64,000 nt of DNA from Ascaphus truei (lineage: Eukaryota; Chordata; Amphibia; Anura; Ascaphidae), in assembly GCA_036426205.1 (NCBI GenBank), contig CM071587.1, positions 530,537 to 594,536 on the forward strand. Reading direction: 5' to 3'. The notes under the pieces are model-generated. The model was not told the origin of the DNA. It ran no database searches and saw only the letters and a list, made by a program, of their open reading frames with translations. How positions within the stretch are numbered: the stretch's first letter is position 1; each line of letters begins with the position of its first letter. The position numbers were made by a program, and so were the translations under genes. Shown here piece after piece: positions 10,601 to 18,905 of the stretch.

Positions 10601-12904
10601 TATACTGAGCAGTGCTGCCTCTCTGTAACACTCCTGTATACCGAGCAGCGCTGCCTCTCTGTAACACTCCTTTATACCGAGCAGCGCTGCCTCTCTGTAA
10701 CACTCCTTTATACCGAGCAGTGCTGCCTCTCTGTAACACTCCATTATACCGAGCAGTGCTGCCTCTCTCTAACACTCCTTTATACCGAGCAGCGCTGCCT
10801 CTCTGTAACACTCCATTATACCGAGCAGTGCTGTCTCTCTGTAACACCCTTATTACGAGCCCTGCTCGCCTCTCTGGAAAACTCCTTTATACGAGCAGTT
10901 CTGTCTCTCTGTAACACTCTTTAAACGAGCATTGCTGCTCTCTGTAACACTCTTTATACCGAGCAGTGCTGCCTCTCTGGAACACTCCTTTTATACCGAG
11001 CAGCGCTACCTCTCCTAAACACTCCTTATACCGAGCAGCGTGCTTCTGTAACACTCTCCTTATACCGAGCAGTGCTGCCTCTCTGTAACACTCCTTTATA
11101 CCGAGCAGTGCTAACTCTCTGTAAACATCCTTATACCGAGCAACGCTACCTCTCTGTAAAATCCTTTATACCGAGCAGTGTGTCTCTGTAACACTCCTAT
11201 ATACCGAGCAGCGCTGCCTCTTGTAACAATCCTTTATACCGAGCAGTGCTGCATCTCTGTAAATTTCCTTTATAACGAGTGCAGCGCTGCTCTCTGAACA
11301 TGCTTTATAACCGAGCAGCGCTTCCTCTCTGTAACACTCCTTATACCGAGCATGCTGCCTCTCTGAACACTCCTTTATTAACCGAGCAGCGCTACCTCTC
11401 TGTAACAACTCTTTATACCGAGCAGCGCTACCTCTCTGTAACACTCCTTTAACCGAGCAGCGCTCGCTCTCTGTAACACTCCTTTATACCGAGCAGCGCT
11501 GCCTCTCTGTAACACTCCTTTATAACGAGCAGCGCTGCCTCTCTGTAACACTCCTTATACCGAGCAGCTGCTGCCTCTCTGTTAACAATCCTTTATACCG
11601 AGCACTGCGTCTCTGTAACACTTTTATACGAGCAGTGCTGTCCTCTCGTAACACTCCTTTTAATACCGAGACAGCGCTGCCTCTCTGTAACACCCTTTAT
11701 ACCCGAAGCAGAGCCTGCCTTCTCTGTAACACTCATTTATACCGAGCAGCGCTGTCTCTCTGTAACACTCCTTTATACCGAGCAGCGTGTCTCTCTGAAC
11801 ACTCCTTTATACCGACAGCGCTCCTCTCTGTAACACTCCTTATACGCGAGCAGCGCTCTCTCTGAACACTCCTTTTACCGTGCAGCGCTGCTCTGTAACA
11901 TCCTTTATAGACATGCCTGAGACCTTATATTAACACTCCTGTATACCGAGCAGCGCTGTCTCTTAACATCCTTCTATACCGAGCAGCGCTACCTCTCTGT
12001 AACACTCCTTTATACCGAGCAGGCTTGCCTCTCTGTAACACTCCTTTTACGAGCAGCGCCTGCCTCTCTGTAAAACTCCTATATACGAGAGGCTGTCTCT
12101 CTGTAACACTCCTTTATACCGAGCCCTGTGCCTCTCTGTAACATTTTATACCGAGCAGTCTGTTTCTGTAACACTCCTTTATACGAGCATTGCTGCCTCT
12201 CTGTAACACTCCTTTATACCGAGCAGTGTACCTCTCTGTAACACTCCTTTATACCGAGCACTGCTGCCTCTCTGTAACACTCCTTTATACCGAGCAGCTC
12301 GCTCTGTATAACACTCCTTATACGAGCAGTGCTGCCTCTCGTAACACTCCTTTTATACCGAGCAGCGCTGCTCTCGAAACACTCCTTTATACCGAGCAGC
12401 GCTCTGCCTCTCTGTAACACTCTTTATACCGAGCAGCGCTACCTCTTGTAACACTCCTTCTATACCGAGGCAGTGCTGTGCCTCTGTAACACTCCTTTAT
12501 ACGGCAGCGCTTTTCTGGCCTAGCTGCCTCTCTGTAACACTCCTTTATACCGAGCAGCGCTGCCTCTCTGTAACACTCCTTTATACCGAGCACTGCTGCC
12601 TCTCTGTAACACTCCTTTATACCGAGCAGCGCTGCCTCTCTGTAACACTCCTTTATACCGAGCAGCGCTACCTTTCTGTAACACTCCTTTATACCGAGCA
12701 GCGCTGCCTCTCTGTAACACTCCCTTATACTGATAATAATCCAACTCTACCATACAGCCCCATGTTTACAGACCAACCCATAACCCCCCATATTTAACTC
12801 CTCACACACACATTCCTGGCAGGGGACGCTCACTCTCAGTTTTAGAATGATGAGTCGTTTTTTCTGCTTCCAATTCCCAGGACCTTGTGGTGTTATCTAC
12901 GTAA
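1..12904 (+). CDS. bpifb4: BPI-fold family B gene, BPIFB4-like (5'-truncated by window edge)
   Basis: Eleven exons join in frame: 1-10, 751-811, 1067-1158, 1236-1421, 1596-1649, 2183-2353, 2796-2863, 4493-4535, 5874-5937, 7706-7782 and 12881-12904, giving about 282 residues and a TAA stop. All introns are GT-AG and phases agree. The product is the end of the N-terminal BPI barrel and the whole C-terminal barrel of a secreted lipid-binding BPI/LBP/PLUNC protein. Recognisable stretches include [74 protein letters not shown] and the C-terminus DLVVLST. From memory these are closest to mammalian BPIFB4 (which ends DLLVLSA), with BPIFB3 the main alternative; the family is certain, the orthology less so. 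The N-terminal exons and signal peptide lie left of the window. BPIF genes are typically clustered and expressed in mucosal or secretory epithelium; the exact role here is unknown. Confidence 0.82.
476..655 (+). mobile_element. Palindromic MITE, family A
   Basis: Starts with a 'CAGCTCCAGTCCTAAAGGG' arm, contains GGATATCCCTGCTTCAGCAC, and closes with the reverse complement arm 'GACTGGAGTTGGCC'. At least ten full or partial copies lie in this window. A non-autonomous DNA transposon; superfamily not determined. Confidence 0.75.
751..811 (+). CDS. bpifb4: Gene 1 exon 7 (61 bp), conserved cysteine exon
   Basis: Acceptor CTCTGCAG and donor GTAAGT. It encodes [14 protein letters not shown]... and enters in phase 0, leaving one base. 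The cysteine of LCP is the second partner of the disulphide conserved in the N-terminal BPI barrel; the first partner would be left of the window. Confidence 0.85.
1067..1158 (+). CDS. bpifb4: Gene 1 exon 8 (92 bp)
   Basis: Acceptor TTTCTCTGCAG, donor GTAAGT. It encodes [20 protein letters not shown] and then [10 protein letters not shown]. This is the last strand region of the N-terminal barrel before the central sheet. Gene 2 has an exon of identical length and phase at 27403. Confidence 0.9.
1236..1421 (+). CDS. bpifb4: Gene 1 exon 9 (186 bp)
   Basis: Acceptor TTCATTGCAG, donor GTGAGT; 62 codons, phase 0-0. It holds [12 protein letters not shown], a proline/methionine-rich linker, and [20 protein letters not shown], the helix that opens the C-terminal barrel. 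The matching exon of gene 2 is 42 bp shorter. Confidence 0.92.
1596..1649 (+). CDS. bpifb4: Gene 1 exon 10 (54 bp)
   Basis: Eighteen codons, [18 protein letters not shown], between a CTTTTTGCAG acceptor and a GTAAGA donor. The LTT..L..LIP pattern is a family hallmark. Confidence 0.9.
1690..2055 (+). mobile_element. CR1-type LINE, 3' end fragment
   Basis: Intronic. It carries the stretch seen in all CR1 tails of this window: GATATCATTGGATGATGTG, then CTTCCTCTGGATCAATA, then TTGAACTTGATGGAC, ending near TTTTCAACCTCATCTACTAT. Three other copies occur here; the one at 45775-47160 retains CR1-like reverse-transcriptase remnants, which supports the class. Confidence 0.7.
2183..2353 (+). CDS. bpifb4: Gene 1 exon 11 (171 bp)
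   Basis: Acceptor TCTTACGCAG, donor GTAAGT; 57 codons, phase 0-0. It encodes [20 protein letters not shown] and on to TSLCVLGV, the first long strand pair of the C-terminal barrel. Confidence 0.9.
2465..2725 (+). mobile_element. CR1-type LINE, 3' end fragment
   Basis: Diverged second copy of the tail at 1690-2055, in the next intron, ending in repeats of ATGTAACCATGTAACTATG. Confidence 0.65.
2796..2863 (+). CDS. bpifb4: Gene 1 exon 12 (68 bp)
   Basis: Acceptor TTTCTCATTACAG, donor GTAAAT. It encodes [20 protein letters not shown] then LD, leaving two bases. Length and phase are the same as gene 2 exon 12. Confidence 0.88.
2895..3340 (+). repeat. Minisatellite plus duplicated intronic segment
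   Basis: 2895-3060 holds about three copies of a roughly 60-bp unit with CATGCAGTGACGGAGTGCC. 3065-3335 resembles 135-400 (shared words include CCTTGATAAATGTG and ATCATGTACTT), so this is a dispersed repeat inserted twice in gene 1. The rest of this intron to about 3765 shows nothing I can name. Confidence 0.6.
3770..4040 (+). mobile_element. Palindromic MITE, family A (compound)
   Basis: Two left arms in tandem (CCAACTAATGTCCTTGAGGG and CCAACTCCAGTCCTCAGTGG) precede a single right arm ending GACTGGAGTTGGCC, suggesting insertion of one copy into another or partial tandem duplication. Confidence 0.7.
4030..4410 (-). repeat. Inverted copy of 330-475 segment plus minisatellite
   Basis: 4030-4140 is the approximate reverse complement of 330-475 (words TTGTTCATGTCCTATAATTG and GGCAGGGATTGAAC). 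4150-4410 carries further copies of the CATGCAGTGACGGAGTGCC unit. Confidence 0.55.
4493..4535 (+). CDS. bpifb4: Gene 1 exon 13 (43 bp)
   Basis: Acceptor TCTATTTTCAG, donor GTAAGT. It completes a serine codon and encodes [14 protein letters not shown]; the S-S-x-V-G motif is conserved across the family and recurs in gene 2 exon 13. Confidence 0.88.
5143..5428 (+). mobile_element. Palindromic MITE, family A (compound)
   Basis: Again two left arms (CCAACTCCAGTCCTCAAGGG at about 5155 and 5250) and one right arm ending GACTGGAGTTGGCC near 5420, the same organisation as at 3770. Confidence 0.75.
5874..5937 (+). CDS. bpifb4: Gene 1 exon 14 (64 bp)
   Basis: Acceptor CATTTCTTACAG, donor GTAAGT. It encodes [20 protein letters not shown] then N, leaving one base. 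Same length and phase as gene 2 exon 14. Confidence 0.9.
6406..6616. mobile_element. TA-flanked MITE, family C
   Basis: Ends are TACAGGCAGTCCTCGGTTAT and, inverted, AGCGAGGAGTACCTGTA. The interior repeats short words such as GCGCTGGATA and GTTGTAAAGTGA on both arms. Flanking TA fits a TA target duplication. 6000-6400 before it shows nothing recognisable. Confidence 0.65.
6780..7430 (-). mobile_element. L2-type LINE fragment, interrupted by a MITE
   Basis: 7170-7430 is the reverse complement of the C-terminal coding region of the L2 at 61125-63178 (words GATTCTGGCAGCAGCGTTTA and GGCCGGACAGCAGGAGGTT). 6855-6920 resembles its downstream tail. The family B MITE at 6931-7169 lies between the two. 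Confidence 0.6.
6931..7169. mobile_element. TA-flanked palindromic MITE, family B
   Basis: Terminal inverted repeats TACAGCTCAACCCCGTTATA and ATAAGGGGGTTGAGCTGTA, with subterminal TATAACGCG and GCGATCCGC repeats. About 239 bp; three further copies in the window. Confidence 0.8.
7641..7670. repeat. (TG)n microsatellite
   Basis: Alternating TG with few interruptions, just upstream of exon 15 of gene 1. Confidence 0.8.
7706..7782 (+). CDS. bpifb4: Gene 1 exon 15 (77 bp)
   Basis: Acceptor TTGCATTGCAG, donor GTAAGA. It encodes [20 protein letters not shown] then IDILN; the G-x-P-L-P motif is the most recognisable C-terminal signature of BPIFB proteins. Ends in phase 0. Confidence 0.92.
7832..8405 (+). 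repeat. Imperfect minisatellite, TGTATTTCATTGT-like unit
   Basis: Roughly 20-25-bp units built on GTATTGTGTGTATTTCATTG. Open in several frames, giving cysteine/valine-rich false reading frames. Confidence 0.75.
8533..9000 (+). repeat. 36-bp minisatellite, clean portion
   Basis: Unit is CGAGCAGCGCTGCCTCTCTG followed by TAACACTCCTTTATAC, 36 bp. Because 36 is divisible by three, stop-free frames persist through the array on both strands (minus strand [12 protein letters not shown] per unit); these are not genes. Confidence 0.9.
9001..9063. other. Assembly gap (63 N)
   Basis: Run of unknown bases inside the 36-bp minisatellite. Confidence 1.
9064..9645 (+). repeat. Indel-rich second copy of 7940-8540
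   Basis: Follows 7940-8540 in order, including the non-repetitive stretch around GCCTCTAGTGCTTCATAGAT, but with many single-base losses. Best read as an uncorrected read joined to the other side of the gap. Confidence 0.8.
9646..12733 (+). repeat. 36-bp minisatellite, noisy and clean portions
   Basis: Continuation of the same 36-bp array, some 85 units. 9646-10270 and about 10840-12520 are full of single-base indels, while 10400-10840 and 12520-12733 are almost regular. The error pattern suggests patchy polishing, not evolutionary decay. Confidence 0.85.
12881..12904 (+). CDS. bpifb4: Gene 1 terminal coding exon
   Basis: Pyrimidine-rich acceptor CTTCCAATTCCCAG, then DLVVLST and TAA. Phase 0 fits exon 15. 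The seven residues match the BPIFB4 C-terminus as I recall it (DLLVLSA). The intron before it is 5.1 kb because of the minisatellite. Confidence 0.75.
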   Translation, partial: DLVVLST

Positions 12905-12930
12905 ACCTGCCAGGTAAAGTATGTCTGACC

Positions 12931-12956
12931 ACCCCCCCCCCCCCCCCCCCCCCCCC
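12931..12956 (+). repeat. Poly(C) tract in 3' UTR
   Basis: About 26 consecutive cytosines shortly after the gene 1 stop codon; length may be unreliable. Confidence 0.85.
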
Positions 12957-13508
12957 AATCCCCCACCCTCCTCCCAACCCCACAACCCCCTTGTATAACA
13001 GAGAGAACAAGAGACGCCCTGGGGGACCCACACTCAATGTTTGTCTTGACTTACCCAGCCTCGAGCTGGACCCCTCTCCCATTCCCACTAACCACAGCAG
13101 GCCACTTCTTGGGTGGAAAATCGGTCACAGCCTTAATCATAGCAAACAACCATCAAGATACATATAACTGTATCCCAACTAGAGACCCAGCCAGATTGCT
13201 CCGCTAACATCCACCAAGAGCTTGAGGAAGACCCCAACCCAAAAGCCCCACTCCTTCACGCCTAAAAACATGGGGGGTGGGAAGTTTGCTCCACTAGATC
13301 CTTGAAGAAAGAGGGAGGTAAGATCCCTCAAATCCCCCCCCCCCTTAAGTACCCTTCCTTATACCCATCCCTGGCCTAACCTCACTGCCCCTAGGGGAGG
13401 GACTCCTCCTCTACCTTAAGTGATGCCACCCCTTCCCTTGCAGGCCAAGGGCTTTCTATCTGCCTCTCACCGCAGGATGAAGGAAGATCCCCTTGTTGCA
13501 GCAGCTGT

Positions 13509-13592
13509 ATGACACACGGAGGCTGCATGACACACGGACGCTGTATGACACACGGAGGCTGGATGACACACGGAGGCTGGATGACACACGGA
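13509..13592 (+). repeat. Short tandem repeat, TGACACACGGAGGCTGGA
   Basis: About five 18-bp units in the presumed 3' UTR of gene 1; the ATG-containing frame it opens is incidental. Confidence 0.75.
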
Positions 13593-13681
13593 TTTACAGA
13601 TATGCAGCGTGTAGCACTGTCAAGGATTCACAATTGCATTCTGGGACAGGGAAACAGTAATAATTGGGTCACCATTCTATC

Positions 13682-13687
13682 AATAAA
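13682..13687 (+). terminator. bpifb4: Poly(A) signal of gene 1 (predicted)
   Basis: AATAAA about 780 bp after the stop codon; the first good signal I see on this strand. Confidence 0.4.
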
Positions 13688-13699
13688 GGAGATTACTGT

Positions 13700-14725
13700 C
13701 TGTGTAAAGTGGCATAGTATACCTTGCTTATAGATCATGGCGCAGATTTGCTAAGCAGTGCTATGCTATAAGACACCTTGCAACCTGTTCAATGAATGGT
13801 GTGTGTTTGTGTGTGTGTGTGTGTGTGTGTTATTACTGTGGCATAATCAGCAAGAGGCCAGGTCAGTATAAAGACCACAAGCTTATTACAGCGTAATTTT
13901 AACATATATTTAATGAAAATTATTACATGTCAACATTTATAACTTCTATACCCTAAACATTTACTGGACGACCTCAAGTGAGTTTCAGTGTGAAACCTTC
14001 ATTTTGCTGCCAAAGCAACTAGTATGCAGCAGAGGGTCCCCAAGGACCACATCCCACACCCTCTGCCAGCAGGCTGCGGGCGCCTGCCGAAGAAGAGCCC
14101 GGCTCTACCCATTCAAAAGTAACAGAAGAATCCCCTTATCAGCACAGCGCGCTAATTCTGTGATACAGAAATCACCGTTTCTGGTTTGTACTTACTGATC
14201 TGCTTCTGAAGTGAGAGAGACCCCTGGCAGGCTTCTTGTAGACCCTCCTTCCAAAACCCTGTGATAGGAGTCGATTATTCCAAAATAGCCAAACACACAC
14301 ATAGCGTTTTGAAACGAACAACAATTTGGGACTCACATATAATCTTCTGAAAGAAATGCCTATGAATATATGTTTATTTTTTCTCATTTATGCTTCATTT
14401 TGGGCAACGAGATGACCATTAGCCAAAATGGACAGATATCTTCTCTATCTCACGATGAGTGCGGAACACAATGTAATATAATCACAATGGAGGGGGGATG
14501 CCATACAATGTCACAAACTCTGAAATCATGTCACCTGGAATAACACAAACTCATGCAGAGCGTGGAACCAAAGGCGTGCAAGAATGTCGCCGTTGTTATT
14601 ATTCACCTTGTTTAACGTAGATGGGTACATTGTTGAGGCAATTCCCAGGGCAATAAAGAAGGTGAGAAAGACTGGCGGACTTTAGAATAAAATCAGAATT
14701 TATTTCTAGGCCATAATGAAACATA
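13700..14725. other. Intergenic, nothing recognised
   Basis: Between gene 1 and gene 2. Apart from a (TG)n run at about 13800-13830 I see no exon-like or repeat structure that I can name. Confidence 0.4.
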
Positions 14726-14961
14726 CTACAACTCAACCCCCTTATAACGCTGCTCTTGGGGTCCAAAGAAACACATTGCGTTATAAGCGGATCGCGTTAG
14801 AAATAATGTACAATTGTTTGCATCGTACAATAAAGTATTTAAGACACCAATAATCGCGTTGTAAAGTATTTATAGATCCGAAAGTTGGGAGCCACGCTTG
14901 CATCGCTATATAAGCGGATCCGCGTTGTAACGGATCGCGCTATAACAGGGTTGGGCTGTAA
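14726..14961. mobile_element. TA-flanked palindromic MITE, family B
   Basis: Same ends and GCGTTATAAGCGGATCGCG-like subterminal repeats as 6931-7169, slightly diverged. Confidence 0.8.
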
Positions 14962-15377
14962 TTGTTGTATGAAATCACAATGGGAATTATTCTGGTAAAA
15001 TGAGCACATTCGGATGGCAGAGTGACCGCTATGTTGCAGAATTCTGCTAGGCAATGGATTGCACTAAATAAAGAAAGTGACCTTTATATATTGTCCGTTT
15101 GTATTTTATGCTCAGTGACTTATTCGTTGTTGTTACTGTAAATGGTTTATTCAATAAGACCAGCAGAGCACTTTGCCAGAATTGATTAAATCTGTCCTAT
15201 CATTCTCCTGCTCACGGTCACTGCTCTAATTGGTCATTTACTTAACAGAGTAAAACAAGATAAAAAAAAAACATAAAGGTCTTTGTATTAAAGTACTGAG
15301 ATCCCGGATCTCCCTTATCCTCATTTTACTACATAGAGCCAACATACAATATATTTTATATTTCATTTAAACCAAGT

Positions 15378-15475
15378 ACTATATATATATATATTAGGTT
15401 TGTCGAACACTATATATATATATATATATATAGAGATAGAATATATATATATATATATAATATATATATAGATAG
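15378..15475. repeat. (TA)n-rich microsatellite
   Basis: Three TA runs separated by short spacers. Confidence 0.85.
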
Positions 15476-15620
15476 TCATTGGTATGGCAGTTAGCACTCA
15501 CGTTTATGTAGAAGGCATATGCTTGTCCCATAGCGTAGAAATAAGTGTGTAGAAACTAGGGGGATCCTGATAACAAATTGAGACAGCACACCGCAGATGT
15601 AGAAAAGAAAGTGTATTAAG

Positions 15621-15855
15621 AACAGCTCAACCCCCTTATAACACTATGCTTGGGGTCCAAAGAATCACACCGCGTTATAAGCGGATCACGTTAGAAATAA
15701 TGTACCACTGTTTGCATTGTACAATAAAGTATTTAAGACACCAATAACCGTGTTGTAAAGTTTTCATAAATATGAAAATTGGGAGCCGTGCTATAAGCCG
15801 CACTATAAGCGGTTTCACGTTACAACAGATCACGTTATATCGGGGTTGAGCTGTA
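15621..15855. mobile_element. TA-flanked palindromic MITE, family B
   Basis: Ends ACAGCTCAACCCCCTTATAA and CGGGGTTGAGCTGTA; interior as in the other copies. Confidence 0.8.
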
Positions 15856-16034
15856 TATATATAGAGAGAGAGAGCATAGCATTGGAACAAAAGGCACTCC
15901 GTAATAACAGTCACTGGTGAGGGTGCAGATCCTATAATGAAGAATAAGCAATACGATACCGTTTTTGAAGACGAAATCAACAGGTAGCACTCCAGAATTG
16001 ATCAAAAAAGTGTATTGAAAGAAGAGACACAATA

Positions 16035-16072
16035 CCCGACGTTTCGGTCCAGGTGTGTGACCTTTCTCAAGG
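16035..16072 (-). ncRNA. Hammerhead-ribozyme-like core in a repeat
   Basis: On the minus strand: CTTGAGA, then an AAGGTC...GGACC hairpin, then GAAACGTCGGG. The spacing resembles the CUGANGA / helix II / GAAA core of type I hammerheads found in Penelope-like retroelements. One core base departs from consensus, so activity is doubtful. Confidence 0.3.
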
Positions 16073-16929
16073 TGGTGCTTGAAGATTCCTGAAAATATCC
16101 AGGAAATCATCTTACACAGGGCTGCCAACAGGGGCGGACAGAAGGGACAAATGTCCCAGGCCCGGTGGCCGGACAAAGGAGTTGCCGCCGAGCCCCGGCT
16201 CTCCCCACCTGCTGGCCTCTTCCTCTCTCTGTCCCACGCCGAGCCCTCTAATGTCAGTGCGCGACGGGCCTCTCTGACAACGGCGCTCCAGAAGTAAACT
16301 TGGCCCAGGTTCCTGCGCATGGCGGCATGAGTGGATGCCCGGCGCACACTGAAGTCAGAGGGTCCAGAGTGGGACAGAGAGAGCAAGAGGTCTTATTCGA
16401 GGGGTCCCTGCTTTTATACTGCAATTATTCATTTCTATTGCACCGCTTCTATTTAGCCAGTTGAAGACTGCCCAGGACATCCTTCTCACTGTAACCCCTA
16501 TTAATAAACTTCTTTCCATAAGCTGTAACTATCCATCTCTTTCCTCTGGGTCACTCACTATCCAAGCCCCCCTGACCATCTGATAATAGGATAAACCTTG
16601 CTTTGAGGGGTAACGGGTGTAGTCTCCTCGCCTGGAGGAGAATGTACAGTATCTGTCCGTCTCTTTGGTAAAAATTAATTTAAGGTTCTTTCACTTGATA
16701 ACTGGTTACGTCTGATCTGTAGAAATTCTTACCTCCAAGTACACAACCGGAAAAAACCCTGGAAATTATCTTACACATCCCCTATTTATCTTATCGGCAT
16801 CGCTTGACCTAAACATATGAAGGGAATATTAAAAGAGATAAACATCAACAGTGGACGACTAAACTTAAATGTATTTTCAGTATGTCCTATGACACTATCT
16901 TAATACACAGACATTGCTATATATCTTGA

Positions 16930-17380
16930 TTAGAGATGGGCGGTTTATGGGCGGTTTATGGGCGGTTTATGGATCTGCCGAAGATCGGCCGGTTCCTTTG
17001 GTCAACAGATTTCCGCGGGTCAATCTCAAAAAAGGGCGATTTGCCGTTTGCGGATTCTCTGTTGTTATTGACAATACAATCCGCCGATTCCACCATCCGA
17101 ACGCGGTCAACGGTAGAGAGGAGAGCAAGATGATCATCCCCAGACTTCAGCAACCAGACGGAGAGAACTGGCCGGGATCGGATTCTTTAAAGCCGACGTC
17201 GCATTGCGGAATCCGCGGATTGTATTGTGACAATTCGCCAGTGTGTTTTATCCAATGGTGGTTTTGGTTTAATCCTCGATGATCGAAACTGTAACAATCT
17301 GTTGGTGGATTTTACACCGCGGAACGGATTTTGCATGGAAAACTCAAGAGATTTCGGCTAGTCCATCTAAAAATCTTGAA
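16930..17380 (+). repeat. Dispersed repeat, family G
   Basis: Opens with TAGAGATGGGCGG, then CGGTTCCTTTGGTC and many ATCCGC / GCGGAT words. Related copies at 21290-21722, 37330-37625 and 47190-47590. Class unknown. Confidence 0.55.
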
Positions 17381-17617
17381 TTGCGTTCGCTTGACAACTC
17401 ACTTGAGCTACAATTACGTTATGCATTTCAAAGAGCCCAAAACAGGGAGCAAAAGTTCATCGAACATTGTTCACAAAGAAAGGAAACAAGTATAACATTT
17501 ACTTAACATTTATCTTGGAATATAATGAATGGTTAGTGTCCAGTAGGATAGGTCACTGTTTGTCACCGAAGAGTACGTTCCCTTCACTAAACAACAATGC
17601 CCTTATACACCCCGGGT

Positions 17618-17626
17618 TATATAAAG
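17618..17626 (+). promoter_or_regulatory. TATA box of gene 2 (predicted)
   Basis: TATATAAAG, about 30 bp upstream of a short segment that ends in a CAG/GTGAGA donor at 17702/17703. Compact TATA promoters with a non-coding first exon are common in secretory BPIF genes. No transcript evidence. Confidence 0.45.
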
Positions 17627-17647
17627 ATCAGAACTCTGCTCTTATCT

Positions 17648-17702
17648 TCTGGTGAGAGAGGAGGAAAGAACACGGTAGGGAGACACCAGCAAGACCGACC
17701 CA
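17648..17702 (+). other. Gene 2 exon 1, 5' UTR (predicted)
   Basis: Start placed about 30 bp after the TATA box; end set by a strong CAG/GTGAGA donor. No ATG. It would splice to the signal-peptide exon at 22009, across a 4.3-kb intron. Confidence 0.4.
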
Positions 17703-17891
17703 GGTGAGAAACAATATTTGAAGACCAGATTCATACAAAATGTGATTATTGAAATATGTTCAGTTCATTTACATTGTGTCAGCTACACAAGTCGGACCTG
17801 GCTAATATTTGACAGACATTCGGGGAATGAGGCTGTAAATTATCTGTTAATGTACAGCAGGTTGTCCCATGGTCTCCAGTTCAGAGTCACC

Positions 17892-17931
17892 CCTGAAGAA
17901 GCCGTTGATCTCAGTGAAACACACGTCGGGT
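17892..17931 (+). ncRNA. Hammerhead-like core (degenerate)
   Basis: CTGAAGAAGCC...GTGAAACACACGTCGGG has the CUGANGA and GAAA blocks in the right order, but the intervening helix II is poorly complementary. Likely a decayed relic in a dispersed repeat. Confidence 0.22.
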
Positions 17932-18439
17932 GGGATCTTTCCTTGGGCCCTGATAATTTGTTGCTCCATTCCCCCATGCCGGATGCCTACAGTGAATGAC
18001 TGGAACTATCGTTGATTACATCTTCACATCTCTATGATTTTTCATTTGCAGTGACATCATGAGTTGCCAAGTATTGTACACCCCGTCAGGCCGACGTTGT
18101 GTGACTGTGCTATTATTATTATGTATATACTTTTAGAGATGGTGGTAGCCTCTTGTAGAAGTCATATTAGTAGCCGTTCACTGGTATATAGTTCATGTCA
18201 CCCTGCGTGGTGGTTTTTCAGCTTTGATTACTTTTGTGTTGAGATCCGACTGCCCAAGTCATGGCCGTGAGCGAAACGTTACATCCCGAGTATCTTTGTG
18301 TGCACGCAGACATTGGACGGCAGCTTTAATTGCAGATTGTCACATAAACGCATTAGACTTTTTCTAGGACATTTGGTCGCTGGCATTTTGCCGCAATCAA
18401 ATAACCGCCGGTGCTTCGCAGCAATTCACCCTGCCGTGG

Positions 18440-18905
18440 GCCACTTCCCCACTAAGGTAAGTCCCTAACGTTAACCCTCATCCTAAAAACCCTAACTTTA
18501 ACCCGTAATACTTACACTACCCCCTACCCCTGAATCTTTAACTGCTTACCCTACAACCCCCTACCCTAAACCCTTATCCTACAACCCCCACCCTAAACCC
18601 GTATCCTACAACCCCCTACCCTAAACCCGTATCCTACAACCTCTTAACCTAAACCCTTATCCTACAACCTCCTACTCTAATCCCTTATCCTACAACCTCC
18701 TACTCTAATCCCTTATTCTACAACCTCCTACCATTAGCCATTAGCCTAAATCCCCCTTACCCAAAACTCTTATTCTACAACCCCCTACCCTAAGCCTTTA
18801 TACTACAACCCCTACCCTAAGACCTTACCCTAAAACCCCTACCTTTAGTCCTTATCCTACAGCCCCCTACCCTAATCTCTTATTCTAAAACCCCTTACCC
18901 TAAGA
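18440..18905 (+). repeat. Telomere-like CCCTAA-rich array
   Basis: Degenerate units around CCCTACCCTAAACCCTTATCCTACAA. It follows an element with the words ACATTTGGTCGCTGGCATTT and CTAAGGTAAGTCC; related sequence precedes arrays at 35505-35860 (inverted) and 55530-55665. Confidence 0.7.

Noticed and set aside
8479..10847. Repeat 'proteins' with [12 protein letters not shown] units
   Set aside because: The 36-bp minisatellite is a multiple of three, so frames stay open by arithmetic; it lies in an intron.
8533..12733. CRISPR-like array
   Set aside because: Units are contiguous with no unique spacers; eukaryotic minisatellite.
18225..18290. Further hammerhead-like sequence (GAGCGAAACGTTA)
   Set aside because: No CUGANGA box and no convincing helix II.
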